Assembly: GCA_036245805.1 (NCBI GenBank)
Contig: BTRK01000005.1
Coordinates: 15,166,984-15,230,983 of the forward strand
Length of the DNA stretch: 64,000 nucleotides
DNA from: Pristionchus mayeri
Taxonomy: Eukaryota; Nematoda; Chromadorea; Rhabditida; Neodiplogasteridae
Reading direction: 5' to 3'
The position numbers and the translations under genes are program-made. A model generated the notes under the pieces. It saw only the letters and a list, made by a program, of their open reading frames with translations, searched no databases and was not told the origin of the DNA. Below are positions 1-13,160 of this stretch, one piece after another (position 1 is the stretch's first letter; each line of letters opens with the position of its first letter).

Positions 1-61
1 ATACTGTAGCTAATCTCACACGTCATCATTCTTGTCGTTCTCATCCGTTTGGTCGTTCTCT

Positions 62-237
62 CCAGGGTTGGTCTTGGGCGGTGGCTCGGAGGTGGGAGAA
101 GGGGAGGAGGGAGGAGGAGGGGGAGAGGAGGAGGGTGGAGGAGGAGGAGTGGTCGCCATAGAGGAGAGCCACCGATGGTGACGAGAGAAGAGGGGGTGAA
201 TGAATGGAGGAGGAGGAAGAGAGGGAGGGAAGAGTGA
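62..237. repeat. Purine-rich GGA tract; possible LINE ORF1 5' remnant
   Basis: A strongly G/A-biased tract. On the minus strand, an ATG near 162 opens a short proline/serine-rich frame that starts M-A-T-T-P-P-P and ends near the window edge. It resembles the proline-rich start of the LINE ORF1 at 8957. Like that LINE, it lies just 3' of a kinase copy. It could equally be simple low-complexity sequence. Confidence 0.3.
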
Positions 238-533
238 GAAAGTATGGAAATTATGATGAATAATTGCATAATAAGTAACGAAATATGCAGATCGAGTTCA
301 ATTTGGAAAATTAGTCAGTATACGTGCTTTAGTGTCCCATCTGCAAAAGTGACTTCAGCAAAATTTTAAGATACAACTATTTTATCTGTATTCAAAATGT
401 ATTTGTGTCCATTGTGCCCTGGAGTTCTTCAGATTTCATTGGTAAATTTCGCAATATTTTATCAGAGGCTACCTAAAGATTCACAGAAATCTCGGCATCA
501 AAACAGTAATAAATACACGAAATTGATATATTT

Positions 534-1886
534 TCATTCTCGTTGATCGTATTCCTCAGGAATTTCAGCGAAGAAATGCTTGTCAGAATCGGGGCGGTCC
601 GGTAGTTCTCCATACGTGAATAACTGCCACTCTAATGACGTCAGGGGATCGTCGGCAGGGAGTGAAAGCTGAAAAAAATTCACTTTGATGGATCGAAAAG
701 AAGCATATTTCTTTGAGTTTGAGGAAAGAGCCTAAACGAGGGACGCTGAATAACCGCTTACCTCGGCAATGGTAACACCCAGTGAGAATACGTCAGCCAG
801 AGGAGTGACTTTTCCTTTCCTCACTTCGGGAGCCATGTACCAAATATTTCCAGAACCGTAGTTGTTATACTCCTGAATGTATGCAAGTTTAGGAGAAATT
901 CGAAATAGATCGCTTCGAATTTTCTTAGGGATGATTAGCAATTATGAGACTTACGAGGGATCCAGAAGTAAATTGGCGATCTTAATGGTGCCATCTTCGA
1001 TTCTCATGAGATTTCCTGGCTGGATGTCCAGGTGGACGATGCCATTCTCTCCAAGGTGCTTCAGAGCCTGATAAAATGTTGATTTGAACGAAAAGTAGAA
1101 GATCAGAGCAATATTTTGTGATCACTTTCACCTCTGAACTTTCATTTTCGTCTCACCTGAAGAGTATCCATGAGAATCTTTTCGAGATCCTCATACGACA
1201 GTTTGTTCATCCGCTCCCAATATGCATCAACACTCTCAGCGCAAGCTTCGATCTGAAAGAAATTATGCATGAACTTATGTCTAGACTCCGCAAGCTCCGC
1301 CCTGCGGTCCTGCAGCTATGTAAAATCGTCTAGAATTACCGCTTCAAAATTGCACTTAATGATAATTTAAAGATAAATTCTGTAAATAACAAACCATAAG
1401 GAACAGAGATTTATTCTCTTTCCATGCCAGCTCGTACTTGACAATATTAGGGTGTGGCGCGATCAGATTGTGCATGCGAACCTGGAATGTTTAAATTATT
1501 ATCAACCAAAAATATAATTATTTTTCAACCTCAATATTTGTAACTTAAACCCTCGCCTCATTGAGATCCTTGAGATTGTAGTTCCTTCCCGTATTCTTTC
1601 TTTTCTCCACTTCAACGTTGAATTCCTTCAGGACGAAAGACTCGCCTGATTCCCTCGACTGCACAACAGTTACCTGAAAATAGTAAACGATTTTTTAACA
1701 ATTTTATTTAAGTAATTTATTGTAAAAATAGAATAGAATGTGGGTACCTTGCCGAACTCTCCCTTTCCGAAAACGCTTATTCATTTAAATTCATGAAAAT
1801 ATCAATGAATTCATGAAAATATCACTCACTTTCTGTCTTTCAGCATTGAGTAGTCGGGCAGATGTGGGCACTTCGAGGGAAGACAT
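534..1886 (-). pseudogene. MYT1/WEE1-like kinase, copy A (broken)
   Basis: This is a degraded copy of the kinase gene intact at 9316-11197, with very high identity through exons 3-8 and their introns. Three lesions are visible against copy B. The sequence jumps from exon 11 (near 590) straight into exon 8, so exons 9 and 10 and their introns are gone. Exon 6 has a 4-base deletion at about 970, in the codons after the metal-binding motif, which shifts the frame. The 5' half of exon 2 and most of intron 1 are missing near 1780-1800, removing the segment before the glycine-rich loop. The start ATG (1886-1884) and the exon 7 activation-segment APE motif survive. A functional kinase cannot be made from this copy without exon skipping. 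It is the most decayed of the three copies. Confidence 0.85.
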
Positions 1887-4330
1887 GAAGAGTTTTCTGA
1901 AAATTTTTACTAAAGCGATTTAAAGCATTACTTGTTGTGATAATTGCAGATGGAAATCGAAGGAGAGGGTGAGCGCGTATTGAGAGAGAGTGAATGAGTG
2001 AATGAAAGAATGATAGGCCTAATGAGCTTCCAATCTGGCTAGGCAATCACCGATCGAGACAGTTTAGTATCTCGAATAAATCGGAAGAGCGATAAAGCCG
2101 CTTTTGAAGATAAATAACCCAAAGAGAAGAATAAGAATTCTGCGTGAGGGATGCAAGGTTTCGAATTTACGAGCGGGGTGAAGCAACATTCCCGAAAATC
2201 AGGTCGAGTTTTCAGGGGATGGGAGTATTGAGATAAGTAGAGAACTGATTAGTATGAATATTTGAGGTTTATGAATGATGGTCAGGCGCAAACATATGTA
2301 AGACTTGATAGTAAATGCGGTTCTAGCGTACAGTAATGCGACTTGGACGAAATTGGTGAACACAAATTTGGCACTTCTTGGATATTTTGCCCACACCCGT
2401 CTCCTTCCTTCTCATCACAAACGGTTTGCGCGACCGAAGATCATGGAATGATACCAAGAAAGGAATGAGATGAACGAGGAGGCGAGAGCCAATATCCAAG
2501 AAGTGCCAATAATTTTGAGGAATGGTGATACATTCAGTTGATATTCGGAGAAGAGATGTTAGAGGAGCGCGTTTTGGAGCGAGAGGTGAGTGAATGAATG
2601 AAGAAGGACCCGTCTAGTGGTGATTGAGTGGAGGCATCCGATGAGAACGGAAGCCCGTTTCGAGTATGGCCTATGGCAAAGGCCATAAACTTTACGTCTT
2701 GAGACAGTTTATCATGCCGCATGACATAGAGAACAATAATTCGGATTTTTTAATTCGGGATGTACCTTTACCTTTACGTAATACAGTTGATATAATCGAA
2801 TACGAGATGGTAGAGGAGCGCGTATTGGAGCGAGAGATGGATGAGTGAATGAAGGATTAGTCCAGTGAGTATATTGGAGACTTCCAACGAGGTCGAAATC
2901 CCCCTATCAGTTAATGATTATGAACTATGCCACAGGATGTAAGCTTATTCGACGAACACAAGGCCAGGTTTATGCATCCGAATATTCACGAAAGTCGTCT
3001 CATACCTCCTAAACTTTGATGCGTCCTAATCCGCCTTCAAAAGTGCATATTGTGGGGCATTTTTGGCTGTCTACTTCTCTCATCAGTGCGAATAATTCTA
3101 GGAAATCCGCTGTCGAAAATATTGATGTTGAGCGATGTCCTGAGGGGCCATCATTCGAGTTTCTCTCCCCTCCCCTTCCCTCATTTACCTACATATCCTC
3201 AAATCTTCATAATTTCAAGGAGCGAGGGGAGGGAAGTGGAGAAAGACTCGAATGATGACCCCCTAGGACATACCTCAAAATCAATATTTTCGAAAGCAGA
3301 TTTCGCAGATTGATTCACACTGATGAGAGAAGACCACAGCCAAAAATTGCTCCAAAAAACATACACTTAGAAGGTGGTTTAGATCGCATCAAAGTGGAGA
3401 CGACATGAGGCGACTCGCTGCGACTCGCCCCGCTTCGCCCGTTAGGGAGGCGATTGAGCGGTACTGTATTTTAAAAACGAAAAGCCGAGATGCTGTAAAT
3501 CCGTCTTGCTCTGCTCTTTTCGCCTCTCCACTGCATCATCCTCGAAGCCACTATATGGATCGTCTTCACTGTTGTCATCTCTTACAAGACAATCTACCCT
3601 GTGATTTTTGTTTCTTGATAGAACTCAGTTGGCGGTCGCGGATCATCGTGGACGGTAGGGTGGCTGAAATGGGTCAACGGGTCGCTATTTAGAGGGCCTC
3701 GGCAGATCAGAGACGGATGATACGGTTAACCGTCCCCCCCGGCAGTCCAACCCTCTCTATTCACTGTGGAGAGAGAGACTCTCTCGTCTCTCTCTCCCTC
3801 TCCTCACTTATGACCCGTATGAGAGAGTAAACAAGATGGTTTCCCGTGATCCATTTCAGCCACTATAGTGGACGGTAATATGTACTGTAGAAACAAAGAG
3901 GGTCGTCTGTGGCCGCTGCATTCTCATCTCTATTTTCAACGAGCACGAATGGTTTCCCTTGGACTTCCACGACTACAACAGTCAAGCATAATAGAGTTTC
4001 AATCTACAGCTACGAAATAGTGAGGAGGGTAGGGCTGTACACTTTTGCTACGGGAAAAGTGGAAGAGAGGAGCGACGGGGAGAGATAACGGAGAAAGAGG
4101 AGACCAGAGACAGGTGGTCTTATCGCCTCCTTCTCTTCCATCTCATTTCCCTCCCATTGACCTCTCCAACGAGCTCTCCCCTGATACTATTTTCTTTGGT
4201 GTTCTGAAATCGAATAACATTGTTTTTAATTGTCGAATTCTTTCAGTTGTGTGCCCTGGAGTTCTTCAGATTTCATTGATAAATTTCGCAATATTTTATC
4301 AGAGACTACCTAAACATAAACGCGTATAAT
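1887..4330. repeat. Upstream block shared by the three kinase copies
   Basis: This non-coding block follows the kinase A start. It recurs, largely collinear, at 11198-13160 (copy B) and more divergently at 19807-22480 (copy C). Recognisable shared words include a GAGCGCGTATTGGAGCGAGA stretch and a block ending TCATTCGAGTTTCTCTCCCC. The far end (4050-4320) is a copy of the dispersed GA-rich/TTTCAG module. I see no convincing gene in it. It marks the duplication unit as kinase plus about 2 kb of 5' flank. Confidence 0.75.
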
Positions 4331-5290
4331 GTTGCATAGCTATTAATAGAGTCGAGTTATGAAATATTGTTGCATCAAATTGAATGTAAACGTTGAATTA
4401 ATGGTAGAAGTAGGCACCTCAAAATATCGCTAAAAGCGGCGCTTCGCAGCATTTCGCAACTTATTCTGGTTCCGAATCAATATGCCCAAGCAAATGGAAT
4501 GCATTTTCACAATAAATAATGATGGAGTATCATGCATAAAATAGAACAATTCCAATAGCTAATGTGTTCGAAGAATGCGGCTTCGAAATATTATTATTTT
4601 TTATAGAGCGCCGTTCATAATGAAATAATTTTAAAGCATTTCTGAGAAAGTTCCGAGGCTCATAATATAATTGATCACATATTTATACGTGTAAATGGTT
4701 GTTCTTATTAGGAATAAATGGATGAGTCTTGTATCTGATTCCTTGCTGTAAGGCGGCATAAACTATCAGATACGTTTATGTGCCCAGAAAAGTCCCAATT
4801 CCAAAACAAAATATTTCAGAAGTGATAACTCTTGAAATACTTGAACAATCCAGATAATATTTATAGGCTAATAACTTTTGTCCCTCACCAACATAGTTAC
4901 CAAATTTGATGCAATGGTGCCTACAGAGAATGGAGATTGAGAAACAAGAAAAGTGGCGCAATATTTATATATATATATATATATTTTATCTACGCTCGGC
5001 GGCGCAACGAAAGACGAATAATTACTTATGTGTTATGATACAAGAGAGTTGACTCTCCTTACACTGAGGTCGAATACGATAGGAAGGGGGGAATGGGGGG
5101 GAAGGAGGTGCAATCGTAAAATGCGCAGATCCAATCGGCTGGTCTCATCTGTCTTCGTCTGGTCTGATGGGGAGTTTTATCGAGGAGGAGGCACTCGAGG
5201 TAGACCAGGTAGACTCTGCTCCGAGATCCAGCGTCAGGGAATCTCTAAAGGGGGGAGGGGGTGAGAATGAAGGAATGTGGTAAGGTAGTG
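4331..5290. other. Non-genic stretch with a short (TA)n run
   Basis: No supported gene. An alternating TA run at about 4969-4984 and an AT-rich segment precede the 3' end of the LINE. The pyrimidine/purine-biased DNA from about 5050 to 5280 is probably the LINE 3' UTR. The LINE 3' terminus cannot be fixed from the sequence alone. Confidence 0.4.
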
Positions 5291-5303
5291 GAAGGAGGGA
5301 ATA

Positions 5304-8000
5304 CTATTGGAAAATATATTTCCGAAAATCAAATTCTAGAGTTATCAATCTCTTCTTGAAGACAGGGATGCTGGGGGATGACAATACATGGGTGGGGAGA
5401 GCGTTTAAAATCCTAGCAACTCTACGAGAAAAACAATGATATCGAGGTGTGGATTTGGTTTTCTCAATATAGATTCCAAAGTTGTTGGTCCTTTCTCTTA
5501 GGGGAGCAAACAGGAAAAATTTACTTCTATCGAGTATGGTGTCTCCATACATGATCCTACGGGCCAGGACTAGATCATAAGTGACTCTCCTCTCAAAAAG
5601 CGCTTGAAGACCGAGGTAGGACAGACGTTGAGAGTAGGAGGGAAGACCAAGAGGATATGATGGAGATGGAAAGCATCTATAGTATAGAATACGAGTGAAT
5701 TTCTCTTGTATTTTCTCAAGCTTCTGACTCTGTTTCTTGATATGAGGGTTCCAGAAGGGGCAAGCGAATTCAATGTGAGGGAGAACATATGTTTTAAAGC
5801 ATTTGATAAGGATAGTGCGATCATTAACGGATACAGCACGAAGCATAATATGCATGACAGTGGTGGCTTTTTTTACACGATCATCAATACTGGCAGAGTT
5901 ATTTAGGGTGGGCAGTACTTGGACGCCGAGATCGCGTTGTTGAGGGACTTGCTCGAGGATAACATTATTAATGAGATAATGAGGAGCAAGAGAAGAACCT
6001 ATGTGGAGATGTGTGCATTTAAATTCGGAGAGAGATAATTGATTGGATACAGTCCATGAATAGATAGCATCTAGGGCATACTGTAATTGGGCAGTGCGAG
6101 AGGCTTTATTTTTACTGGAATAGGAAACATAAATCTTAATGTCATCTGCATATGCTTTCACAAACACATCGGGGAAGGGAGCAATGACATATGTAATATC
6201 AGATATATAAAGAGAGAATAGAATAGGCCCTAGTACAGATCCTTGTGGTACGCCGGAGAGAACAGGGAAGGACTTAGATACGGTAGTACCTAACCTTACG
6301 GAGAAGTGCCTATCCGTTACAAAATCAGAGATCCAATTTAGAAGGTTACCATTAATACCATAATGCAAGCATTTAGAGAGAAGGTTAGGGAAAGGGACGG
6401 TGTCAAATGCATGAGAGAAGTCGAGGTAAATAACATCAGTTTGTTCTTTACGAGAATGAGCGAGAGTCCAGTCATTTTCACAGTCCACAAGGTTAGTAAG
6501 AACAGAGGCACCGGATCGAAAACCATGTTTTTAATTAGGGATGATATTGGAACGGTAAAGGTAAGGGGCAAGCTTATGTTTGACAAGGCGTTCCATTGTT
6601 TTAGAGGCAGAGATAGTATGGCAATAGGGCGATAAGAATCGGGTGACTGGGGATTCTTATTTGATTTGGGAATTGGGGTAATGAGTGAGAATTTCCATAA
6701 TGATGGGACAGTGCCAGTTTCCATACTAATATTGAAGATATCACATAGGGGGAGGGAGAGGGCACGTGCACATTTACGAAATACAATCTGAGGAATGTTA
6801 TCATGACCCGTAGAACATGATGGGGAGAGCTGCTTTAAAGCCTTATGCACGTCATTGGGGAAGAAAGATACATTTCTTATGAGAGGGGTGAGATGGAATG
6901 GAGGGTACTAATCCGTCATCAAGTGTGAAGTGAGAAGCAGAACGGGATGCGAGAGTATTTGCTATATCTAAGGTACTAGTTGCGATATTTCCAGAGGAAT
7001 CAATAAGTTGTTTGGGGATGGATGGCTTCGGTTGGGTAAGGGTACGGATGTGACGGTAGAGATCTTTAGTGTTTTTTAGTTTTTTATGTTCGCAAAATTG
7101 GTTCCATTTTTTAATTTCGAATAATAGATCTCTACTGCACTTCTCGTATTGAGGGCGAATTGAGAGTAAATTATACTTTGTGAACAGAGAATTTCGGTGT
7201 TTAATTAGCTTTCGGATATGAGGGGGATAAGAATGGGTAGCAGGCTTAGGGCAGTGATACGGTACGAAAAGATCAATCGCGTGGTGGATTACAGAGACAA
7301 AGTTAGAATACATGTTCTCAGGGTCAGGAGCTTGTGAAAATGTTGTAAAGCAGTCGAAGGTGAGAAGGAAGGACGAGAGGTGGTCATAGTTGGCGCGAGC
7401 GAAATCTCTAACTAACGATTGAGCGGGAGGGAGGCATCTTGAATCAATTGAGAAGGATATACCAAAATGATCGGATGTAGGAAAGGAGGGAATTACAGAG
7501 GGGTTGTGTACTATGGATGAATCACTAGCAAGTAGCCAATCAATGCATCGATCTATCCTAGTGGGACTACGGATTAGATGGCTGAGGTCGGAAGTAGAAA
7601 CGAAGGAGTGAAGTGATTGTTCTGTGGCTGGAATGGTACTGGAAATGATGTCGCTATTGAAATCTCCTATGAATATGATTGGGTGGGGACTGGTGGCAAG
7701 ACGGTCTGAGAGACCATCAACGAGGTTTTCCGTCTGGGTCGTACTGTAGCTAGGAGGTCGGTACACAACACAAAGACGAATGAAAGAGGACGAGGAAGTG
7801 AGCAAATCAATGGAGAGGGATTCAAGACTACTATGGATGGAACCGAGGATAGAGTAGTGAAAATGGTCACGAAGTACAATAAGTGTACCGCCTTCACGGC
7901 CATTGGAGCGATCACGTCTAATAACATGATATGGTAGATCAGCCATTATCAATGAGGTAGGAATACGAGAGGTCAGCCATGATTCGGTGATAAACACCAT
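5304..8000 (-). pseudogene. LINE ORF2: endonuclease-reverse transcriptase (frameshifted)
   Basis: The first frame (8000-6852) encodes an apurinic endonuclease: TESWL near its start, IGDFNSD about 125 residues in, and TSDHFGI later. The same frame is open upstream to about 8230 without an ATG and includes a YYNARS motif typical of LINE endonuclease starts, so the true start may overlap the end of ORF1. At about 6855 a frameshift moves the reading to 6850-6500, which contains RT block 1-2 residues (STGHDNIPQ, PIPKSNKN, SYRPIAILS). Another frameshift near 6600 and an in-frame stop just before the expected HGFR motif follow. The last frame (6488-5304, 394 codons) holds YLDFSHAFDTV, GVPQGSVLGP and YADDIKIY. 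At least two frameshifts and one stop make it non-functional. Confidence 0.85.
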
Positions 8001-8221
8001 GTCTGGTTGTTCAACCTTTAGAATAGAGTGAAAAGATGGTAGCTTATTGACTAATGATCGGGCGTTGTAATAGAGACAAGAAATCTTTGGCAGAATATCA
8101 GAGGAAGGAGTGGAGGGGGAATCGTATTGAGAAACTAAGCTGGGATAAACAGTTTGGGTCGAGGAAGGGGGAGTTATTGAAGAAAGCGAGGAGAGGATAG
8201 GGGGAGGTCTGCAGGGGGATC

Positions 8222-8957
8222 CTAGTTTCCCTTCATCTCCTTGCTAGCTGTCTTCGCCTTGAATGCCTGTACCTCTTCCTTCTTCATGAGAACTCCAGCG
8301 TAGATCACCCAAATGCCCTTACCTTCCTCAATCAACTTGCGCTTCTTCTCCCTCAACTCGTACTGTGTATGCCTCTCCTTCTCTGAGAGGGAGGGCGAAT
8401 TCGCAGTGAGGAGTACTCGCGCTGGCCCGTGATCTTCTTGCTGCGAGTGAAGGAGCTTCTGCGAGGAGGTGCGGGGGAAGGAGGATCTTGAGAGGACGGG
8501 GTCGTCCCTCCTTCTTCTCTCCCATCCGGAAGACCGTGTCCGGACGGACTTCGATTCCGGTGAGATCGAGGAAGCGAGTGACGTGGGCGTAGTCGGCCTC
8601 GACTCTTTGACTGGGGAGGGAATGAGTCGACTCAGCCAAGTTCTCGACCACAATCGAGCGTGCCCTCTTCTCCGCCTCCACAGGACTCTCGGAGGGTTGT
8701 AGGTGCTTCTCGAGTGTATTCGACAGCACCTCAATACAAGCCTCGAGAGCCACGTAGAGGGGGTCAGAGGTACGCTCAGACTCCGTGTCGAGGTATGCCC
8801 TCAGCTTGTCGGTGACGGCCTTCAGCTGGGTCTTGGCTGCAGCACGGAAATCCTCCTCCGACTGGGTGGCGCGGCGCTTGCGACCGTCGGAGTTGGGGAG
8901 GGGGAAAGGGGGGGATGGGAGTGAAGAGGAGGGAGAGGATGGGGGTGGGGTGGACAT
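8222..8957 (-). pseudogene. LINE ORF1 (nucleic-acid-binding type), frameshifted
   Basis: Starts at the ATG at 8957 with a proline/serine-rich leader and a basic GRKRRATQ stretch. A segment reading RSIVVENLAEST, then FRMGEKKEGRPRPLKILLP, follows; this layout is typical of nematode LINE ORF1 proteins with an RRM-like core. Near 8470 the frame breaks. The C-terminal part (ARVLLTANSPSLSEKERHTQ and a basic ELREKKRKLI run, ending at 8222) lies in another frame. The stop overlaps the open upstream extension of ORF2. No zinc knuckle is visible. Its function is inferred from position and composition. Confidence 0.65.
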
Positions 8958-9315
8958 GTACCGAGAGAGTGCACGTGAACTAGAGGGGGGAGAGCGAGAG
9001 AGTATAGGGGATGGAGAGGGGCGAGAGAAAATGAGAGGAAGAGGCGGGAAATAAGAGGTTACACAATTATGAGCTAATTATGAGGAATAAATTTATCAGC
9101 CACCCTGTAGTGTCCCATCTGCCAATGTGACTTCAGCAAATAGCTTTGTAAGATACCACTATTTTCTCTGTATTCAAAATGTATTTGTGTCCATTGTGCC
9201 CTGGAGTTCTTCAGATTTCATTGATAAATTTCGCAATATTTTATCAAAGACTACTTAAACATTCACAGAAATCTCGGCATCAAAACAACAATAAATACAC
9301 GAAATTGATATATTT

Positions 9316-11197
9316 TCATTCTCGTTGATCGTATTCCTCAGGAATTTCAGCGAAGAATTGCTTGTCAGAATCGAAGGCGACTCCGCGATGCTGAAAAAAC
9401 ATTAATAATTAGATATATTTGACCATTTCTCTAATATGCGATCCTTATATAACCCGTGAATCTTACCTTGCGAACAAAAGAGGTCTCGACCGATTTCTCC
9501 ATGCAGTAGTGAGATCGCTTCAAACCACGACTGGGATTCGATTTGATCTGGAAGTTGATATTGATTTATTGGAACAGTAATCACAATGCGGAAATCGAAA
9601 AAAAGGGAAAATATTGGATACCTCCTCCTCTCTAACTTCTTCGAGGGCGACAATGAATGCCTCCACAAAAGGCCTCTCATCATCCTCATAATGGACCATT
9701 GCCTTCACCAGATCGTCGAGAGTTTCGAGCGCTGAAGATAAGTAATATTTACCAAATGAAAACATTACATTTTTGGTATAGGAAATGGGTACCTTCAGCG
9801 GGGCGGTCCGGTAGTTCTCCATACGCGAATAACTGCCACTCTAATGACGTCAGGGGATCGTCGGCAGGGAGTGAAAGCTGAAAAAAATTCACTTTGATGG
9901 ATCGAAAAGAAGCATATTTCTTTGAGTTTGAGGAAAGAGCCTAAACGAGGGACGCTGAATAACCGCTTACCCCGGCAATGGTAACACCCAGTGAGAATAC
10001 GTCAGCCAGAGGAGTGACTTTTCCTTTCCTCACTTCGGGAGCCATGTACCAAATATTTCCAGAACCGTAGTTGTTATACTCCTGAATGTATGCAAGTTTA
10101 GGAGAAATTCGAGATAGATCGCTTCGAATTTTCTTAGGGATGATTAGCAATTATGAGACTTACGAGGGATCCAGAAGTAGCGAAATTGGCGATCTTAATG
10201 GTGCCATCTTCGATTCTCATGAGATTTCCTGGCTGGATGTCCAGGTGGACGATGCCATTCTCTCCAAGGTGCTTCAGAGCCTGATAAAATGTTGATTTGA
10301 ACGAAAAGTAGAAGATCAGAGGAATATTTTGTGATCACTTTCACCTCTGAACTTTCATTTTCGTCTCACCTGAAGAGTATCCATGAGAATCTTTTCGAGA
10401 TCCTCATACGACAGTTTGTTCATCCGCTCCCAATATGCATCAACACTCTCAGCGCAAGGTTCGACCTGAAAGAAATTATGCATGAACTTATGTCTAGACT
10501 CCGCAAGCTCCGCCTTGCGGTCCTGCAGCTATGTAAAATCGTCTAGAATTACCGCTTCAAAATTGCACTTAATGATAATTTAAAGATAAATTCTGTAAAT
10601 AACAAACCATAAGGAACAGAGATTTATTCTCTTTCCATGCCAGCTCGTACTTGACAATATTAGGGTGTGGCGCGATCAGATTGTGCATGCGAACCTGGAA
10701 TGTTTAAATTATTATCAACCAAAAATATAATTATTTTTCAACCTCAATATTTGTAACTTAAACCCTCGCCTCATTGAGATCCTTGAGATTGTAGTTCCTT
10801 CCCGTATTCTTTCTTTTCTCCACTTCAACGTTGAATTCCTTCAGGACGAAAGACTCGCCTGATTCCCTCGACTGCACCACAGTTACCTGAAAATAGTAAA
10901 CGATTTTTTAACAATTTTATTTATGTAATTTATTGTAAAAATAGAATAAAATGTGGGTACCTTGCCGAACTCTCCCTTTCCGAAAACGCTCATCTTGATG
11001 AAATGTTTGTTCAGGTAGGAGAGATTGGAGAGAGGCGCAGAAGAATCGGCATCGGAGGAGAGCTAAGTGAAGAATTTCATTCATAAAGAGCAGATATTGT
11101 GAATGATCCAAATTTCAGAATTCATGAAAATATCACTCACTTTCTGTCTTTTAGCATTGAGTAGTCGGGCAGATGTGGGCACTTCGAGGGAAGACAT
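9316..11197 (-). CDS. MYT1/WEE1-like protein kinase, copy B (likely pseudokinase)
   Basis: Exons: 11141-11197, 10961-11062, 10764-10886, 10608-10694, 10370-10465, 10164-10280, 9971-10081, 9793-9877, 9622-9731, 9467-9547, 9316-9390. All phases join, giving 347 residues (345 if exon 3 ends at 10770 with a GC donor). The family phosphorylates and inhibits CDK1. Visible motifs: glycine-rich loop GKGEFGKV at about residue 46, ATP lysine in FVLKEF, HPNIV, catalytic loop HLDIQPGN, APE, and ADVFSLGVTIAG. HLD, YMAPE and the ADVFSLG helix match MYT1 best, and the segment after them follows the MYT1 C-lobe. Oddities: the catalytic-loop Lys is Gln and the DFG motif is NFA, so metal binding is probably lost. 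No C-terminal membrane segment is seen, unlike classic MYT1. It is intact but probably not a normal kinase. Confidence 0.8.
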
Positions 11198-13160
11198 GAA
11201 GAGTTTTCTGAAAATTTTTACTAAAGCGATTTAAATCATTACTTGTTGTGATAATTGCAGATGGAAATCGAAGGAGAGGGTGAGCGCGTATTGAGAGAGA
11301 GTGAATGAGTGAATGAAAGAATGATAGGCCTAGTGAGCTTCCAATCTGGCTAGGCAATCACCGACCTCGTTTACGAGCATGACCTATGGCACAGGCAGTA
11401 AACGAGTCTAATCGAGACAGTTTAGTATCTCGAATAAATCGGAAGAGCGATAAAGCCGCTTTTGAAGATAAATAACCCAAAGTGAAGAGTAAGAATTCTG
11501 CGTGAGGGATGCAAGGTTTCGAATTTACGAGCAGGGTGAAGCAACATTCCTGAAAATCAGGTCGAGTTTTCAGGGGATGGGAGTATTGAGATAAGTAGAG
11601 AACTGATTAGTATGAATATTTGAGGTTTATGAATGATGGTCAGGCGCAAACATATGTAAGACTTGATAGTAAATGCGGTTCTTGCGACTTTGCGGTTCTT
11701 GGTCTTTGCGGTTTTTGCGGAAATGCGGTTCTTGCGACTTGCGGTTTGTAAATGTGGTTGAGTAATGCGACTTGGACGAAATTGGTGAACACAAATTTGG
11801 CACTTCTTGGATATTTTGCCCACACCCGTCTCCTTCCTTCTCATCACAAACGGTTTGCGCGACCGAAGATCATGGAATGATACCAAGAAAGGAATGAGAT
11901 GAACGAGGAGGCGAGAGCCAATATCCAAGAAGTGCCAATAATTTTGAGGAATGGTGATACATTCAGTTGATATTCGGAGAAGAGATGTTAGAGGAGCGCG
12001 TTTTGGAGCGAGAGGTGAGTGAATGAATGAAGAAGGACCCGTCTAGTGGTGATTTAGTGGAGGCATCCGATGAGAACGGAAGCCCGTTTCGAGTATGGCC
12101 TATGGCAAAGGCCATACACTTTACGTCTTGAGACAGTTTATCATACCGCATGACATAGAGAACAATAATTCGGATTTTTTAAATAATAAAATTAAGCCGG
12201 AGTGAGGCTAAATTTTCGGGGAAACAAAACGATTTTAGTTATCACTTTGAAGAGAATTGTAATAAATTTGAACTGAGTATTGTGAGTAATTGAAGTTGAT
12301 CTATGGAATTGAGCGCTAATATAAAGGCTTGATAGTAAGTCCTTTTGCTGGATGAATATTAAAATTTGAATAAATACAGTTGAACCCGCGAGCCCAGTCT
12401 CGAAGACGGGATGTACCTTTACCTTTACGTAATACAGTTGATATAATCGAATACGAGATGGTAGAGGAGCGCGTATTGGAGCGAGAGATGGATGAGTGAA
12501 TGAAGGATTAGTCCAGTGAGTATATTGGAGACTTCCAACGAGGTCGGAATCCCCCTATCAGTTAATGATTATGAGCTATGCCACAGGGTGTAAGCTTATT
12601 CGACGAAAACAAGGCCAGGTTTATGCTTCCGAATATTCACGAAAGTCGTCTCATACCTCCTCAACTTTGATGCGACCTAATCCGCCTTCAAAAGTGCATA
12701 TTTTGGGGCATTTTTTGGCTGTCTACTTCTCTCATCAGTGCGAATAATTCTAGGAAATCCGCTGTCGAAAATATTGATGTTGAGCGATGTCCTGAGGGGC
12801 CATCATTCGAGTTTCTCTCCCCTCCCCTTCCCTCATTTACCTACATATCCTCAAATCTTCATAATTTCAAGGAGCGAGGGGAGGGAAGTGGAGAAAGACT
12901 CGAATGATGACCCCCTAGGACATACCTCAAAATCAATATTTTCGAAAGCAGATTTCGCAGATTGATTCACACTGATGAGAGAAGACCACAGCCAAAAATT
13001 GCTCCAAAAAACATACACTTAGAAGGTGGTTTAGATCGCATCAAAGTGGAGACGACATGAGGCGACTCGCTGCGACTCGCCCCGCTTCGCCCGTTAGGGA
13101 GGCGATTGAGCGGTACTGTATTTTAAAAACGAAAAGCCGAGATGCTGTAAATCCGTCTTG
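11198..13160. repeat. Kinase copy B upstream block
   Basis: Homologous to 1887-3510. It differs by a small insertion of GCGGTTCTTGCGA-like tandem words at about 11675-11760 and by extra sequence at about 12180-12410. It is cut at about 13160, where a mariner remnant replaces the segment present at 3510-4185 in copy A; the homology resumes at about 13530. No gene is supported here. Confidence 0.7.

Larger units (their letters stand above)
5290..9055 (-). mobile_element. Jockey/CR1-like non-LTR retrotransposon, decayed
   Basis: A nearly full-length LINE on the minus strand. ORF1 is at 8957-8222. ORF2 runs from about 8230 to 5304, with an apurinic endonuclease domain followed by a reverse transcriptase. 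The purine-rich 5' end lies just before the homologous 3' flank of kinase copy B (about 9108). Both ORFs carry frameshifts, so the copy is dead. No clear target-site duplication was found. The clade call rests on the endonuclease-RT order, the GVPQGSVLGP and YADD motifs and the presence of an ORF1. Confidence 0.85.

Noticed and set aside
10764..10770. GC-AG intron 3 in kinase copies A and B (GAG|GCGAGG)
   Set aside because: An in-frame GT donor six bases further (AGG|GTTTAAG) adds only Ala-Arg and is simpler. The GC option cannot be excluded without cDNA.
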